From assembly GCA_934463115.1 (NCBI GenBank), contig CAKSIN010000004.1, positions 1 through 64,000 on the forward strand: 64,000 bases of DNA, in the 5' to 3' direction. The stretch's first letter is position 1. Each line of letters begins with the position of its first letter. Source of the DNA: an uncultured Clostridia bacterium (GTDB lineage: Bacteria > Bacillota > Clostridia > UMGS1810). The notes below the pieces were generated by a model. It had not been told where the DNA came from, searched no databases, and saw only the letters and a program-made list of their open reading frames with translations. Both the position numbers and the translations under genes were made by a program. This document shows positions 34,001 to 42,138 of this stretch, piece after piece.

Positions 34001-36776
34001 ACTGCTGCACGCTGTCGCCGTCTTTAAAATTGTGTATGTAGTGCAGCAGCCGCCAGTTAAAATATGCCCTTTCGTCACTGCCGCCGCTAACGTTCATACC
34101 GTCTCCCTGACCGAAAACAGTACCTTCAAAGGTTGTGCCGACGGCGTTTGTTTTTATTTTGCCGCTCTCGTATTCCTTTTCCGACGATGAACCGATTGAT
34201 ATTTTGCTGCCCGTGTTCACAAGCCCGAATATATCATCGGCTTCCGCCTCAAATCCGCCGCCGAGTTTGACGCTTACCGACGAACCGGACGAGGTTGTCT
34301 CGGATGTCTCTTTTGTGATATCTATGGAAAGAGTCTGACTGCTTGTGTCGGACGGGAACCCGGCAAGTTTGTTGTGAGTGATAACGCTGCCGCTCAAAAC
34401 CCCCGCGCCGGACGGTGCTTTACCCGGGTATGTTTCCGGTTTGCCCACGGTATGAGCAAATACATCGCTAAGATCCGGCAGCGCACCGTCGGCATATTTT
34501 GCAAAACGGAGATAATCTCCGTAGTTTAAACTCGCAATCCTTATCGAATCCGAGCCGCCGTGCGGAACATACACCACATACGGCGACTCGGCAAGCTCAC
34601 CGTTCGCACCCGGGTAGTACGCGGTGTACGAATATGCGTCGTATGCAACGGTAGAGAGCACAACGGTATCCTCGCCGCCGCTCGCCGAAAAGCTTTGAGT
34701 GTACGACACCTCAACGCTTTCCTCGCGCCCGGAGGATGAACTGCTCATAGCTTCGCTCTCCGCCTCAAACACGGCAGATGTTCCGAGGCCGCCGCCCTTT
34801 ATCTCGGTGGAAACATATGAGCCTGCCGAAACGGTGTATGATTCGGACTTGCCGGTGGATGACAAAATACTCTTGCCGTAAGTTGTCTGGCTGTTCGAAT
34901 ACATATCCGACGGAAGCGAATCAAAATACGGCGGAGACGCAAGCGCCGCGATAATAACAGGATCTGCCCAGAAGAATCTGTGCTTGTTGTATTTGAGGTA
35001 TATTGAATCGTTGTCCGTATCCGGTGTGGCAATTGCCGCGCTCGGCGCTGCGCTCATGTCGATTGCCGACGCGGTGTAGCCGCTGCCGCTCGGCATAATG
35101 CAATAAGTCTTGAAACCGTCGGCGGTATATGCAGAAGCAAGCGCCGCGTCCTCGTATTTTTTTCCGTCAAAGCGGATATTTGCCGTCTTTATATCCGTCA
35201 CATTTATACCGTTGCGGTAGAACACGCAGTCATTATCGGCAAAACCGTGACCGTTGTCACTTCGCCCGGCTCCCCATGTTCCGGTGTATGAACCGCTGTT
35301 TGAAATTTCGTATGAATATTTATCGCCGTCAGGAGTACGCACAAATGAAAAGTACCGCTGGTCGGCAATAATCGTTCCCGATGACGCATAGCCCGATTTG
35401 CCGCCCGACAGACCGAAGTCGCCCCTAAGCACACCGATTCGCACAGGTGCGCAGTCTATGGTGTCCAATCGGTAAACATAATCCGTATCGTTTATGTTTC
35501 CGCCGCCCATCCAGCCATGGTGATATATTCCGCCGCGATGAACGAGTGACGCAACAAAACCGCCGTCATCTTTCATATCAAAAGAATATATATAAAAACT
35601 CGGAGTAAACATTTTGTTTCCCGACATTGCCGCCCAATGGTGAACCGTCTTTTTGAACGACATAAAAATTGTTGGTTTTCCCGAACCGTCCACATCGCAG
35701 ATTTCAACATCAAATCCTGCCGCGTCGCCCGTCATTGCGGAAAGGCTGATATCGTCACCCTCTATAGTCCTTCCGATATAGGGCACAAGCCATTTGCGCT
35801 TGGCTGCCATCTCACCCACCGTGGGTGCGCCGCCTATATAGCAAACCGAATACTGGTTGGCGGCATAATTTGCATTAAAGCGTGCCTTGGTGGTGGAAAT
35901 TGCCAATGTAAGGTCATCGAAACCGTCGCCGTCAACGTCGCCTGCCGCAAGTGACGCTGTTGTTCCCGGTGCGCCGAGAATGCAGTTTTCGCCGTATGAT
36001 AATGTGAGTCCTATCAAAAACGTGGACGGCTTGCTGTTCCAACCGTCGGCACTGTTCCAATTGCCGGAGCCGCCGCCCTCGGTTTGGTTCCAAAGATATG
36101 CGCCGGAGAATTTGTCCAGCTTGTATTTATCCGTGCCGCGCTCGGTTATTCCGCCGGTGGGAGTCGCGGTAACTATTTCGTCGCGTCCGTCACCGTTCAC
36201 ATCGGCACACACAACCTCAAGGCAGTTTGCAAAGTCATTTGTGTTGTCATAAAATTCGCCCGTTCCGCTGTAGAGCACGGCAATCGGCACAGCCTTTCCG
36301 TCACGCTTTTTTGCCGAAGATGTGCACAGCAGCAAAAGCGACTTTTTGTCCGACGTCTTTGCCGCCGCAATAAGCGCCAGTTCTCCTTTTGTTCCGTCGC
36401 CGTCAAAATCGCCCTCCGCTGCGCGGAGAACCTTGTATTCGCTTCCGACGGTATATTTTTTGCCGCCGACTGAAAACGACGCAGAGCTCAGCGCATATCC
36501 GTCCGCCGATTTCCATGACGCCGCGTCCGACGCAAAACTGCTCTCACCGAGCACCTTTGAGCCGTTCGCCGTTATATACATCGGTTCGCGGACATCAGAG
36601 AGCACCTCGCCGTCGGAATATGGCAAATCAAGCTCTCTCTCATTCGGATCAACAGAGTCGATACCGCTGAATATGCCGCGCAGTACATCCGGTTCGTCCG
36701 AATTTGCCGACACAAAAACACATTGATTTGCAATCATACCGAGCACAAGCCCGATTGCCGCAATTTTCCTTCTCAT
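30981..36776 (-). CDS. Giant secreted FG-GAP / fibronectin-III protein
   Basis: The 1931-residue exported protein has a signal peptide (1-24, cleavage near VSA-NSD). The N-terminal ~600 residues carry FG-GAP/VCBS-like calcium loops (GDFDGDGTKGELALI, ADVNGDGRDEIV, GDVDGDGFDDLTL, CDVDGSGKPTIF) expected to form a beta-propeller. A Ser/Gly-rich central part (~640-1000) is unassigned. About five fibronectin type III domains follow (~1160-1740), then an Ig-like C-terminal region ending in a VKAMLW-like LLDNIRALRPLC block. It is probably an extracellular binding protein; no enzyme domain or SLH anchor is seen. The last ~8 codons and the stop come from foldback repeat C. GGGAGGAG precedes the ATG. 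Confidence 0.9.
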   Translation of the reverse strand: MRRKIAAIGLVLGMIANQCVFVSANSDEPDVLRGIFSGIDSVDPNERELDLPYSDGEVLSDVREPMYITANGSKVLGESSFASDAASWKSADGYALSSASFSVGGKKYTVGSEYKVLRAAEGDFDGDGTKGELALIAAAKTSDKKSLLLLCTSSAKKRDGKAVPIAVLYSGTGEFYDNTNDFANCLEVVCADVNGDGRDEIVTATPTGGITERGTDKYKLDKFSGAYLWNQTEGGGSGNWNSADGWNSKPSTFLIGLTLSYGENCILGAPGTTASLAAGDVDGDGFDDLTLAISTTKARFNANYAANQYSVCYIGGAPTVGEMAAKRKWLVPYIGRTIEGDDISLSAMTGDAAGFDVEICDVDGSGKPTIFMSFKKTVHHWAAMSGNKMFTPSFYIYSFDMKDDGGFVASLVHRGGIYHHGWMGGGNINDTDYVYRLDTIDCAPVRIGVLRGDFGLSGGKSGYASSGTIIADQRYFSFVRTPDGDKYSYEISNSGSYTGTWGAGRSDNGHGFADNDCVFYRNGINVTDIKTANIRFDGKKYEDAALASAYTADGFKTYCIMPSGSGYTASAIDMSAAPSAAIATPDTDNDSIYLKYNKHRFFWADPVIIAALASPPYFDSLPSDMYSNSQTTYGKSILSSTGKSESYTVSAGSYVSTEIKGGGLGTSAVFEAESEAMSSSSSGREESVEVSYTQSFSASGGEDTVVLSTVAYDAYSYTAYYPGANGELAESPYVVYVPHGGSDSIRIASLNYGDYLRFAKYADGALPDLSDVFAHTVGKPETYPGKAPSGAGVLSGSVITHNKLAGFPSDTSSQTLSIDITKETSETTSSGSSVSVKLGGGFEAEADDIFGLVNTGSKISIGSSSEKEYESGKIKTNAVGTTFEGTVFGQGDGMNVSGGSDERAYFNWRLLHYIHNFKDGDSVQQFPVVTYITSGVIQPSGVVPGSLSVSPAKMSVEQVGPKTAGYVNEVGFTAQIEGVSRESYTALEGAPLGMTLNTGGSNIGQSGSYPFGIRINSNVKPGEYELMLNVGGKLSNPFVVVVEKYTDPVWIETDSAELDFGSMRYNYYAGTPAAAAQTVTVKNIHTESIANLFAELDENSDFEITEQLSPSLIYAKDLQNSTAAVKVAPKKGLGIGEHTGTLKITNGVTSAFVTLRYNVTRPTVPGAPSFLFAASETPNPIKLLVEAPEDDGGGRMMHYLYTIKDHPNYVQDGQQVWKESYSTAQSGQSFYLQPSEDLTVGEKYTIGLKAITTAGESEAAWHEFEVTSPPDDPAPVQNIKVYPGDKSITLTWDAPAHWGENRYCPTVNAKRYIIMCNMGGSYTMNEVYEGNEREFKLNGLENGREYEISISAATADRETKTVITATPSADKIAPSRPIELRAYMSYRQAEITWGNPCYTGDGIIKYQVSKDGGTNWIDVMPTDSGKGSYTFSDLIVNRDYDFCVRAVNSKGTGDFAKTTQTVPSNLLAPSGNSAVRGYNCIEMIWYALTDESVTGYEVKLDDGDWKAIQPVKFGDMLHYVFTELVSDKEYTTSVRGVNSEGGGGALSQTRTTSSDAPLPPINPHVEVLNSGIGIYAQKHNPDDTLSYTLDGVRWYTFNDYIKIDGLENGKEYTVGISTSGTDKNGITLRNAEYFTVTPDASLPKEPSEPTITAYVGDDYIRVQWDVEDDGGVPVEYYEITVGDGEAITLPGSENTILVSRPGSNSGDGGLYVCVEAFNAVGSSYSSDYIYCDSVLEGADNITLTGTRSENYTSPYRLTSKRYMGEDDSGEPISGDADLSEYAEWSMQSDNGKITWDGAKRRLVIDKSLGEGIYSAVVTANYYGSCYEKKVDIVIGNAVKIDSAELVSGGVSVELSIPQELGEKYLCLALYNQYGHLTESAIGKVSFESITDGKVFVPINTEGAVSGKAMLLDNIRALRPLCKSNSFSASRQ

Positions 36777-36896
36777 ACCAACACTCCTCCCGATAATTCA
36801 ATTTGTATTCCGATTAATTAAATTATATCAGAAAAAGCGGCTTGATTTGAATTATTAGGAAAAACTTACATTTGCTCCGTGTTCGCTTTATTTTAT

Positions 36897-37607
36897 TTAA
36901 TCAAGTATATTTCCGTCCGTGGAAATGGTTACAACCTGCCACGGAATGAATTTTCCGCTGTTTTGCAAAGCGGTTTTCGCCGCTTGCTCCAGTCCGCCGC
37001 AGCACGGGACTTCCATGCGAACGACCGTCATGCTCTTAATATCATTGCTGCGTATAATTTCGGTGAGTTTTTCGGAATAATCCACACTATCCAGTTTCGG
37101 GCATCCGACAAGCGTAATGTGTCCCTTTATAAAGCGTTCATGAAACGCGGCATAGGCATATGCCGTGCAATCGGCTGCAATGAGCAGCTTTGCACCCTCA
37201 AAATAAGGTGCATTAACCGGCACAAGTTTGATCTGTACCGGCCACTGCGAAAGACGGCTCTGTGCCGCATCGGGAGCAGTATCAACGCCCGACGGCTCCG
37301 TGTGCCGAATCGACTTAATCCGTGTTCCGGGGCAGCCGCCGTGAAGATGCATACCCTCCCGTTGCATCTTTTTCTGTTTATTTGCCAGCACCGCCGCCTC
37401 ATCATAGGCGGCAGCCTCGCGCTCCACAAAGGAGATTGCACCTGTGGGACAAGCGGGCAGACAGTCACCCAAACCGTCACAATAGTCATCACGCATCAGC
37501 TGCGCTTTTCCGTTCACCATGGCGATGGCGCCCTCGTGGCAGGCGGCGGCACATGCGCCGCAGCCGTTGCATTTATCCTTATCAATCTCAATAATTCTTC
37601 TTTTCAT
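36897..37607 (-). CDS. 4Fe-4S ferredoxin-domain protein
   Basis: The 236-residue protein has an N-terminal dicluster ferredoxin domain (CNGCGACAAACHEGAI at ~13-28 and CDGLGDCLPACPTGAI, the second with a CxxxxxC spacing variant) and a C-terminal ~150-residue domain with further Cys (LIAADCTAYAY, LVGCPKLD, VPCCGGLEQ) that may bind another metal. This family is common next to Crp/Fnr regulators in Clostridia and is sometimes linked to hybrid-cluster protein; its function is not established. It is divergent from the Crp/Fnr gene, with which it shares an 84-base intergenic region. Confidence 0.85.
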   Translation of the reverse strand: MKRRIIEIDKDKCNGCGACAAACHEGAIAMVNGKAQLMRDDYCDGLGDCLPACPTGAISFVEREAAAYDEAAVLANKQKKMQREGMHLHGGCPGTRIKSIRHTEPSGVDTAPDAAQSRLSQWPVQIKLVPVNAPYFEGAKLLIAADCTAYAYAAFHERFIKGHITLVGCPKLDSVDYSEKLTEIIRSNDIKSMTVVRMEVPCCGGLEQAAKTALQNSGKFIPWQVVTISTDGNILD

Positions 37608-37642
37608 AACAAAACCTCCTTGCTTTTCTGTCTGTATTATAG

Positions 37643-37677
37643 TATAATAAAATCAATAAGTCTGTTGAATTTTCAAC
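37643..37677. promoter_or_regulatory. Divergent promoter region with palindromic operator
   Basis: For the regulator, TTGCTT (37620..37625), 17 bases and TATAAT (37643..37648) form a plus-strand promoter. A palindrome, GTTGAATTTTCAAC (37664..37677), lies just downstream, where it overlaps the expected -35 region of the minus-strand gene. It is a probable site for the Crp/Fnr protein encoded to its right. Confidence 0.65.
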
Positions 37678-37691
37678 GAAAGAGGGTTTTT

Positions 37692-38354
37692 ATGAAAAAT
37701 TTTTTATCCATTCTTCAATCATCTCGGCTTTTTTCGGGCATTTCCGAAAATGAGCTTACCGACATACTTTCCTGTCTCGATACAAGGAAAGAGGATTTTC
37801 CGAAGGGAAACTTTTTGCTTCGAGTCGGAGATACTGCAGATTCGGTCGGCATTGTGCTGTCGGGAAGTGTTCTTATCATTCAGGAGGACATTTGGGGAAA
37901 CCGAAATATTCTCTCCAAGGCGTCGCCCGGACAAACATTTGCCGCCGCCTATGCCTGCGCCCGCGGTTCCGTGCTGAACGCGGACGTCATGGCGGAAACA
38001 CCCGTCACCGCAATGTTTTTGAATGTAGGGCGCGTTCTGAACATGTGTCCGTCCGCCTGCACACATCACAGCCGCATTATTCAGAATCTGCTCGGCGAAC
38101 TTGCCGAAAAAAACCTGCGTTTCAGCGAAAAACTCACACACATGGGGCAGCGCACCACCCGTGCGAAACTGATGTCTTATTTATCCGCCGAGGCACAGAG
38201 GTTCGGCAGATACGAATTTGACATTCCGTTTTCAAGGCAGCAGCTCGCGGACTATCTTGCCGTCGAACGCAGCGGACTGTCTCTTGAACTCGGGAAAATG
38301 AAAAAAGACGGACTTTTGGACTTTCATAAAAATCATTTTGTTTTAAATATGTAG
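37692..38354 (+). CDS. Crp/Fnr-family transcriptional regulator
   Basis: The 220-residue regulator has an N-terminal cyclic-nucleotide-binding-type beta roll (FSGISENELTDILSCLDTRK, VGDTADSVGIVLSGSVLIIQ) and a C-terminal winged helix (LADYLAVERSGLSLELGKMKKDGLLDF). There is no Fnr-type N-terminal Cys cluster, so it is unlikely to carry an Fe-S sensor; ligand unknown. The ATG at 37692 follows GAAAGAGGG. It is divergent from the ferredoxin-domain gene and probably regulates it and itself through the shared palindrome. Confidence 0.9.
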   Translation: MKNFLSILQSSRLFSGISENELTDILSCLDTRKEDFPKGNFLLRVGDTADSVGIVLSGSVLIIQEDIWGNRNILSKASPGQTFAAAYACARGSVLNADVMAETPVTAMFLNVGRVLNMCPSACTHHSRIIQNLLGELAEKNLRFSEKLTHMGQRTTRAKLMSYLSAEAQRFGRYEFDIPFSRQQLADYLAVERSGLSLELGKMKKDGLLDFHKNHFVLNM

Positions 38355-38367
38355 GTTAGGCATGTAG

Positions 38368-38396
38368 TTGACGTTTACAAAATAAAATGGTATACT
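38368..38396 (+). promoter_or_regulatory. Promoter of rqcH
   Basis: TTGACG (38368..38373), a 17-base spacer and TATACT (38391..38396) precede an AAGGAG site and the ATG at 38443. Confidence 0.85.
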
Positions 38397-38442
38397 AAAC
38401 TTAATTATCCGCACTCTACAATCAAATATAAGGAGAAATATT

Positions 38443-40206
38443 ATGGCTTTTGACGGAATAGTTATGCATGCCGCGGCAGACGAGCTCAAATCGGCTTTAT
38501 GCGGCGGAAAAATAGATAAAATACATCAGCCCGAACGCGACACAATTACCATGGCTGTGCGCACACCTGCCGGTGTGTACAAGCTGCTGCTGTGCGCAAA
38601 TCCGTCATGTGCGAGAGTGCACCTGACGGATTATTCATACGAAAACCCTATGTCACCGCCAATGCTCTGCATGCTTATGCGCAAGCATCTTTCCGGCGGA
38701 CGGATTACGCAAATTGAGCAAATCGGATTCGACAGAGTAATGATAATACATGTCGAGAGTTACGACGAAATGAACGAACTTGGCGAAAAGCTCGTTATAT
38801 GCGAGCTTATGGGCAAACATTCAAACATTATTCTGACGGACAAAAACATGAAAATAATTGACTCTGTTTTTCATGTGGACTTTACCGTGAGCAGTGTGCG
38901 CCAGATTCTCCCCGGTCTTGTTTACACCGCACCGCCGTCGCAGGGCAAGGATAATCCGCTGTGCGCGGACAAAGACGACGTTAAAAGGCGGCTGACCGAA
39001 AGCGACATACCTATGTATCGGCAAATAATGGACAGCTACTGCGGAATCAGCCCGATAATGGCGCGCGAAGCAGTGTTCGCGGCATGCGGCGATACCGATA
39101 AAACCGCAGCCGACGCCACGGCGGCGCAGATAGATATGACGGCATATGTCTTTCGCAAAATGATTCAAAATGCGGCGGACGGGGCAATATCGCCGTGCGT
39201 TATAGCCGACAGCGAAAGCGGAAAACTGATAGATTTTTCGGCATTGGATGTGCGCCAGTTTGAATCTCTCGGTGAGGTTACACACTACGAAACAATCAGC
39301 GAAGCCGCCGAAGTATTCTATCGAAAAAAGGCTGCAATGCAAAGTCTGAAACAAAAAAGCGCCGACCTTACGCGCTTTATAAACAACAACCTCGAAAGAT
39401 GCAAAAAAAAGCTGGCTCTGGAAAACGATATTCTCGAAAACGCAAAGAAACGCGACAAATACAAGATGTACGGCGATTTGATAACCGCCAACATATACAG
39501 AATACAGCCCGGCGACCGGGAAGCGGTATGCGAAAACTATTACAGCGAAAGCGGAGAAGAGGTGAAAATACCGCTCAAATACGACTTGACACCGGCACAA
39601 AATGCGCAGCGTTACTATATACGGTACAACAAGGAAAAAACAGCCGGCGAACAGACCGTGCGCCAACGAGCATTAAATCTGAAAGAGATTGACTACCTTG
39701 AATCGGTGAAAGAGGCGGTGTCGCTCGCGGAGACAGGGGCGGAAATCGCCCTTATACGCGAGGAACTCACCGAACAGGGGTATCTCAAAAACAAGGGCAA
39801 AAAGAAAAAAACGGTCAAGAAACTCCCTGCGCCGATGCACTTTGTGAGCGATGACGGCTATGATATCTATGTAGGAAAAAACAACCGTCAAAACGACTAT
39901 GTAACACTGAAACTGTCGCGCAGCACCGATATATGGTTCCACACAAAAGGAATACACGGCTCGCACGCTATAGTGAAAACCTTCGACGCAATGACGGTGC
40001 CGGAGCGGACATATGTTCAGGCGGCGGCACTCGCGGCATACTACAGTAAGGCACGCGCGTCTCAAAGTGTTCCCGTGGATTACACCGAGGTTAAAAATGT
40101 GAAAAAACCGTCGGGCGCGCGCCCCGGAATGGTTATATATGTAAACTACAACACAATATATGCCAACCCTAGCGAGGAGCTTGTAAATCGGCTGAAAAAA
40201 GACTGA
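38443..40206 (+). CDS. rqcH: RqcH / NFACT ribosome quality-control factor
   Basis: The 587-residue protein is the bacterial Rqc2 homologue, which binds obstructed 50S subunits and adds C-terminal alanine tails to stalled nascent chains; it was formerly annotated as fibronectin-binding FbpA. Visible are the NFACT-N domain (MAFDGIVMHAAADELKSALC, PGLVYTAPPSQGKDNPL), HhH/coiled-coil middle domains (RFINNNLERCKKKLALENDI, then KRDKYKMYGDLITANIYRI) and the C-terminal NFACT-R domain with DIWFHTKGIHGSHAIVKT. Length is normal. A partial, diverged copy of its central region lies at 57.7-58.2 kb. Confidence 0.95.
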   Translation: MAFDGIVMHAAADELKSALCGGKIDKIHQPERDTITMAVRTPAGVYKLLLCANPSCARVHLTDYSYENPMSPPMLCMLMRKHLSGGRITQIEQIGFDRVMIIHVESYDEMNELGEKLVICELMGKHSNIILTDKNMKIIDSVFHVDFTVSSVRQILPGLVYTAPPSQGKDNPLCADKDDVKRRLTESDIPMYRQIMDSYCGISPIMAREAVFAACGDTDKTAADATAAQIDMTAYVFRKMIQNAADGAISPCVIADSESGKLIDFSALDVRQFESLGEVTHYETISEAAEVFYRKKAAMQSLKQKSADLTRFINNNLERCKKKLALENDILENAKKRDKYKMYGDLITANIYRIQPGDREAVCENYYSESGEEVKIPLKYDLTPAQNAQRYYIRYNKEKTAGEQTVRQRALNLKEIDYLESVKEAVSLAETGAEIALIREELTEQGYLKNKGKKKKTVKKLPAPMHFVSDDGYDIYVGKNNRQNDYVTLKLSRSTDIWFHTKGIHGSHAIVKTFDAMTVPERTYVQAAALAAYYSKARASQSVPVDYTEVKNVKKPSGARPGMVIYVNYNTIYANPSEELVNRLKKD

Positions 40207-40243
40207 GCTTTGCAGAAAATCGGCATACCGGAGGGAATTTGTC

Positions 40244-41074
40244 ATGACGCTAAAAAAAATCAAAAGCATTACAAACGGTTTGGCACCGACAGTGATGCGC
40301 CGTTTTGAATTCAACGGTGCTGTGATAACCGTCAACTATGCCGCACGCGCCAAACACACAAAAAACTGGGATGTAAAACCGCACTATCACCCATGGTTTG
40401 AATTTAACTATGTTTCAAAAGGTTCGGCATGTATCACAATAGACAATACGGAGTTTTCCGCAGATGCCGGTATGTCATATCTCATACCGCCCGGGGTTGT
40501 GCATTCAAACCGCAGCAGCAGCGGAGACGACGGAATCTGCATTCGCTTCAGTATAGATTTTTCGAATGTGCTCGGCGAATATTCCGACTTATTTTCTGCC
40601 CTGTGTGAGCCGCGGACATGCGCATTTGACTCAGGAATCGAAAATGTCAATCCGAGCGGAAATGTGTGCGCAGTGCAGGCGGAATTTGCCGCATGGCTCA
40701 TGCGCATTGCCGGAGGGCATGCGGATTTCTCGCGTCTGGAATCGACCGATGCCGACATGATTATCACCAACCAGGTGAAAGTGTATCTTGAGGAGTATTA
40801 TGCCTCAAAAATTTCGGTGGAAAATATTTCGAGCGCGCTCAATATGAGCTACAGAACGCTTAGTCGAAAACTGAAAAATGAATGCGGAAGAAGTGTTTCG
40901 GATATTCTCTCCGAAATACGAATCGACAGGGCAAAGCGTCTTTTGCTCACCACGGATATGACCGTGTACGATATAGCGGCAGCCGTCGGGTATGAAAACG
41001 AATTTTATTTCAGCAGAAAATTTAAGCAATCGGAACATGTGTCACCGCTGAAATACAGAAAGAATGTGTACTGA
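40244..41074 (+). CDS. AraC-family regulator
   Basis: The 276-residue protein has an N-terminal cupin ligand-binding domain (KPHYHPWFEFNYVSKGSACI, SYLIPPGVVHSN) and a C-terminal pair of helix-turn-helix motifs (ISVENISSALNMSYRTLSRK, MTVYDIAAAVGYENEFYFSR). It follows rqcH by 37 bases with its own GGAGGG site. The ligand is unknown; nearby genes suggest control of carbohydrate or glycyl-radical metabolism. A diverged copy of its C-terminus lies at 58240..58437. Confidence 0.9.
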   Translation: MTLKKIKSITNGLAPTVMRRFEFNGAVITVNYAARAKHTKNWDVKPHYHPWFEFNYVSKGSACITIDNTEFSADAGMSYLIPPGVVHSNRSSSGDDGICIRFSIDFSNVLGEYSDLFSALCEPRTCAFDSGIENVNPSGNVCAVQAEFAAWLMRIAGGHADFSRLESTDADMIITNQVKVYLEEYYASKISVENISSALNMSYRTLSRKLKNECGRSVSDILSEIRIDRAKRLLLTTDMTVYDIAAAVGYENEFYFSRKFKQSEHVSPLKYRKNVY

Positions 41075-41101
41075 GCAAAAGAAACGGCGACTGCATTAAC
41101 T

Positions 41102-41908
41102 TTACTTTGTATGAGCTTCTCTGTAATTTATCGGCGAGACGCCGAATTCACGTTTGAAACAATGGCTGAATGAATATACATCCGAAAAGCCGCACGCAAA
41201 TGCTATATCCGAAATTTGTCCGGATGTATTTAAAATTAATAACTCAGCCTTATTCAAACGAAAATCCCTCAAAAACTCGTGCGGTTTCTTTTTATAAATA
41301 TCAAAAAACAAACGTCTGAAATGTTTTTCGCTTATACCTGTTATCTCCGCCAATTCGCTGATTGTCAAATCCGAACGGCTGTAATTTTTATTCAGGTAAT
41401 CAAGTGTAATTGCAATTTTATTTGCCATTTTATAATTGACGTTTCCAAAAGCAAGGTCATTATACAGTAACCCTATTATCTGACGTAAAATTCCGCTGCA
41501 TATCATTTCGGAACCCGGCAGACCAAAGCTGTACTCATTGACGGCTTTCCGAAATAATTTTTCATATTGATATGCATTATTTCCGGAACAAACCGTTTTA
41601 AAAGGAAGATTGTGATTTGACGATGCGCCGTGTCCGTCAAAGTTGAAATTGACAGCAATATATGAAACTGAGCCGCCTTTGTCTGCACTGCTTTTATCTG
41701 TTGAACCCTTTGCAATATATGCAATCTGCCCTTCCCTTATTTGAACGGTCTTTCCTTGTTTTTCATATACAAGCGTTCCGTTTGTGACAAATGCAAAACT
41801 GTCATGATTTCTTGGTTTGAAAGAAATATAAGGTTTATCATACGTCAATGTATCATTAAAAAATACCGCATCATCGGTATATATCTTTATTCCAATTTGC
41901 ATTTTCAT
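41102..41908 (-). CDS. AraC-family regulator, divergent from glycyl radical enzyme 1
   Basis: The 268-residue protein has a cupin-like N-terminal half (SFKPRNHDSFAFVTNGTLVY, GQIAYIAKGSTDKSS) and two C-terminal HTH motifs (LTISELAEITGISEKHFRRL, GQISDIAFACGFSDVYSFSH). It is transcribed away from the glycyl radical enzyme at 42139 across a 230-base region with two opposed promoters, and is the likely local regulator. It converges on the preceding AraC gene with only 27 bases between and no visible terminator. Confidence 0.9.
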   Translation of the reverse strand: MKMQIGIKIYTDDAVFFNDTLTYDKPYISFKPRNHDSFAFVTNGTLVYEKQGKTVQIREGQIAYIAKGSTDKSSADKGGSVSYIAVNFNFDGHGASSNHNLPFKTVCSGNNAYQYEKLFRKAVNEYSFGLPGSEMICSGILRQIIGLLYNDLAFGNVNYKMANKIAITLDYLNKNYSRSDLTISELAEITGISEKHFRRLFFDIYKKKPHEFLRDFRLNKAELLILNTSGQISDIAFACGFSDVYSFSHCFKREFGVSPINYREAHTK

Positions 41909-41935
41909 TTATCTCCCGTTTTTAAATTTAATTTT

Positions 41936-41963
41936 ATTTTATCACATTATATTTAATTGTCAA
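41936..41963 (-). promoter_or_regulatory. Promoter of AraC gene at 41102..41908
   Basis: On the minus strand TTGACA (plus 41958..41963) and TAAAAT (plus 41936..41941) are 16 bases apart, about 30 bases from the start codon. Confidence 0.7.
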
Positions 41964-42004
41964 GAAAAATGTCCGTTTGAAACAAATATTTTACTTTATA
42001 AACA

Positions 42005-42032
42005 TTTACATTTTCAGAATTTATTATATAAT
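42005..42032 (+). promoter_or_regulatory. Promoter of glycyl radical enzyme 1
   Basis: TTTACA (42005..42010), a 16-base spacer and TATAAT (42027..42032) lie about 105 bases upstream of the ATG at 42139. The long AT-rich leader could hold AraC sites. Confidence 0.65.
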
Positions 42033-42138
42033 TAAATAAAATTATGAATTTTTAACATGATGAAAGCTGTAAAAAAACAAAAGTGATATACGACGAAACC
42101 GTTATTTTATTCAATCAGATAATAAGGGAGCAAACGAA

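Noticed and set aside
31000..36700. Many open frames antisense to the giant secreted-protein gene
   Set aside because: They lack ribosome binding sites, signal or domain features, and mirror the codon bias of the true gene.
36879..37691. A long in-frame upstream extension of the Crp/Fnr protein
   Set aside because: It runs antisense through the ferredoxin-domain gene. The ATG at 37692 has a good ribosome binding site and starts at the normal family N-terminus.
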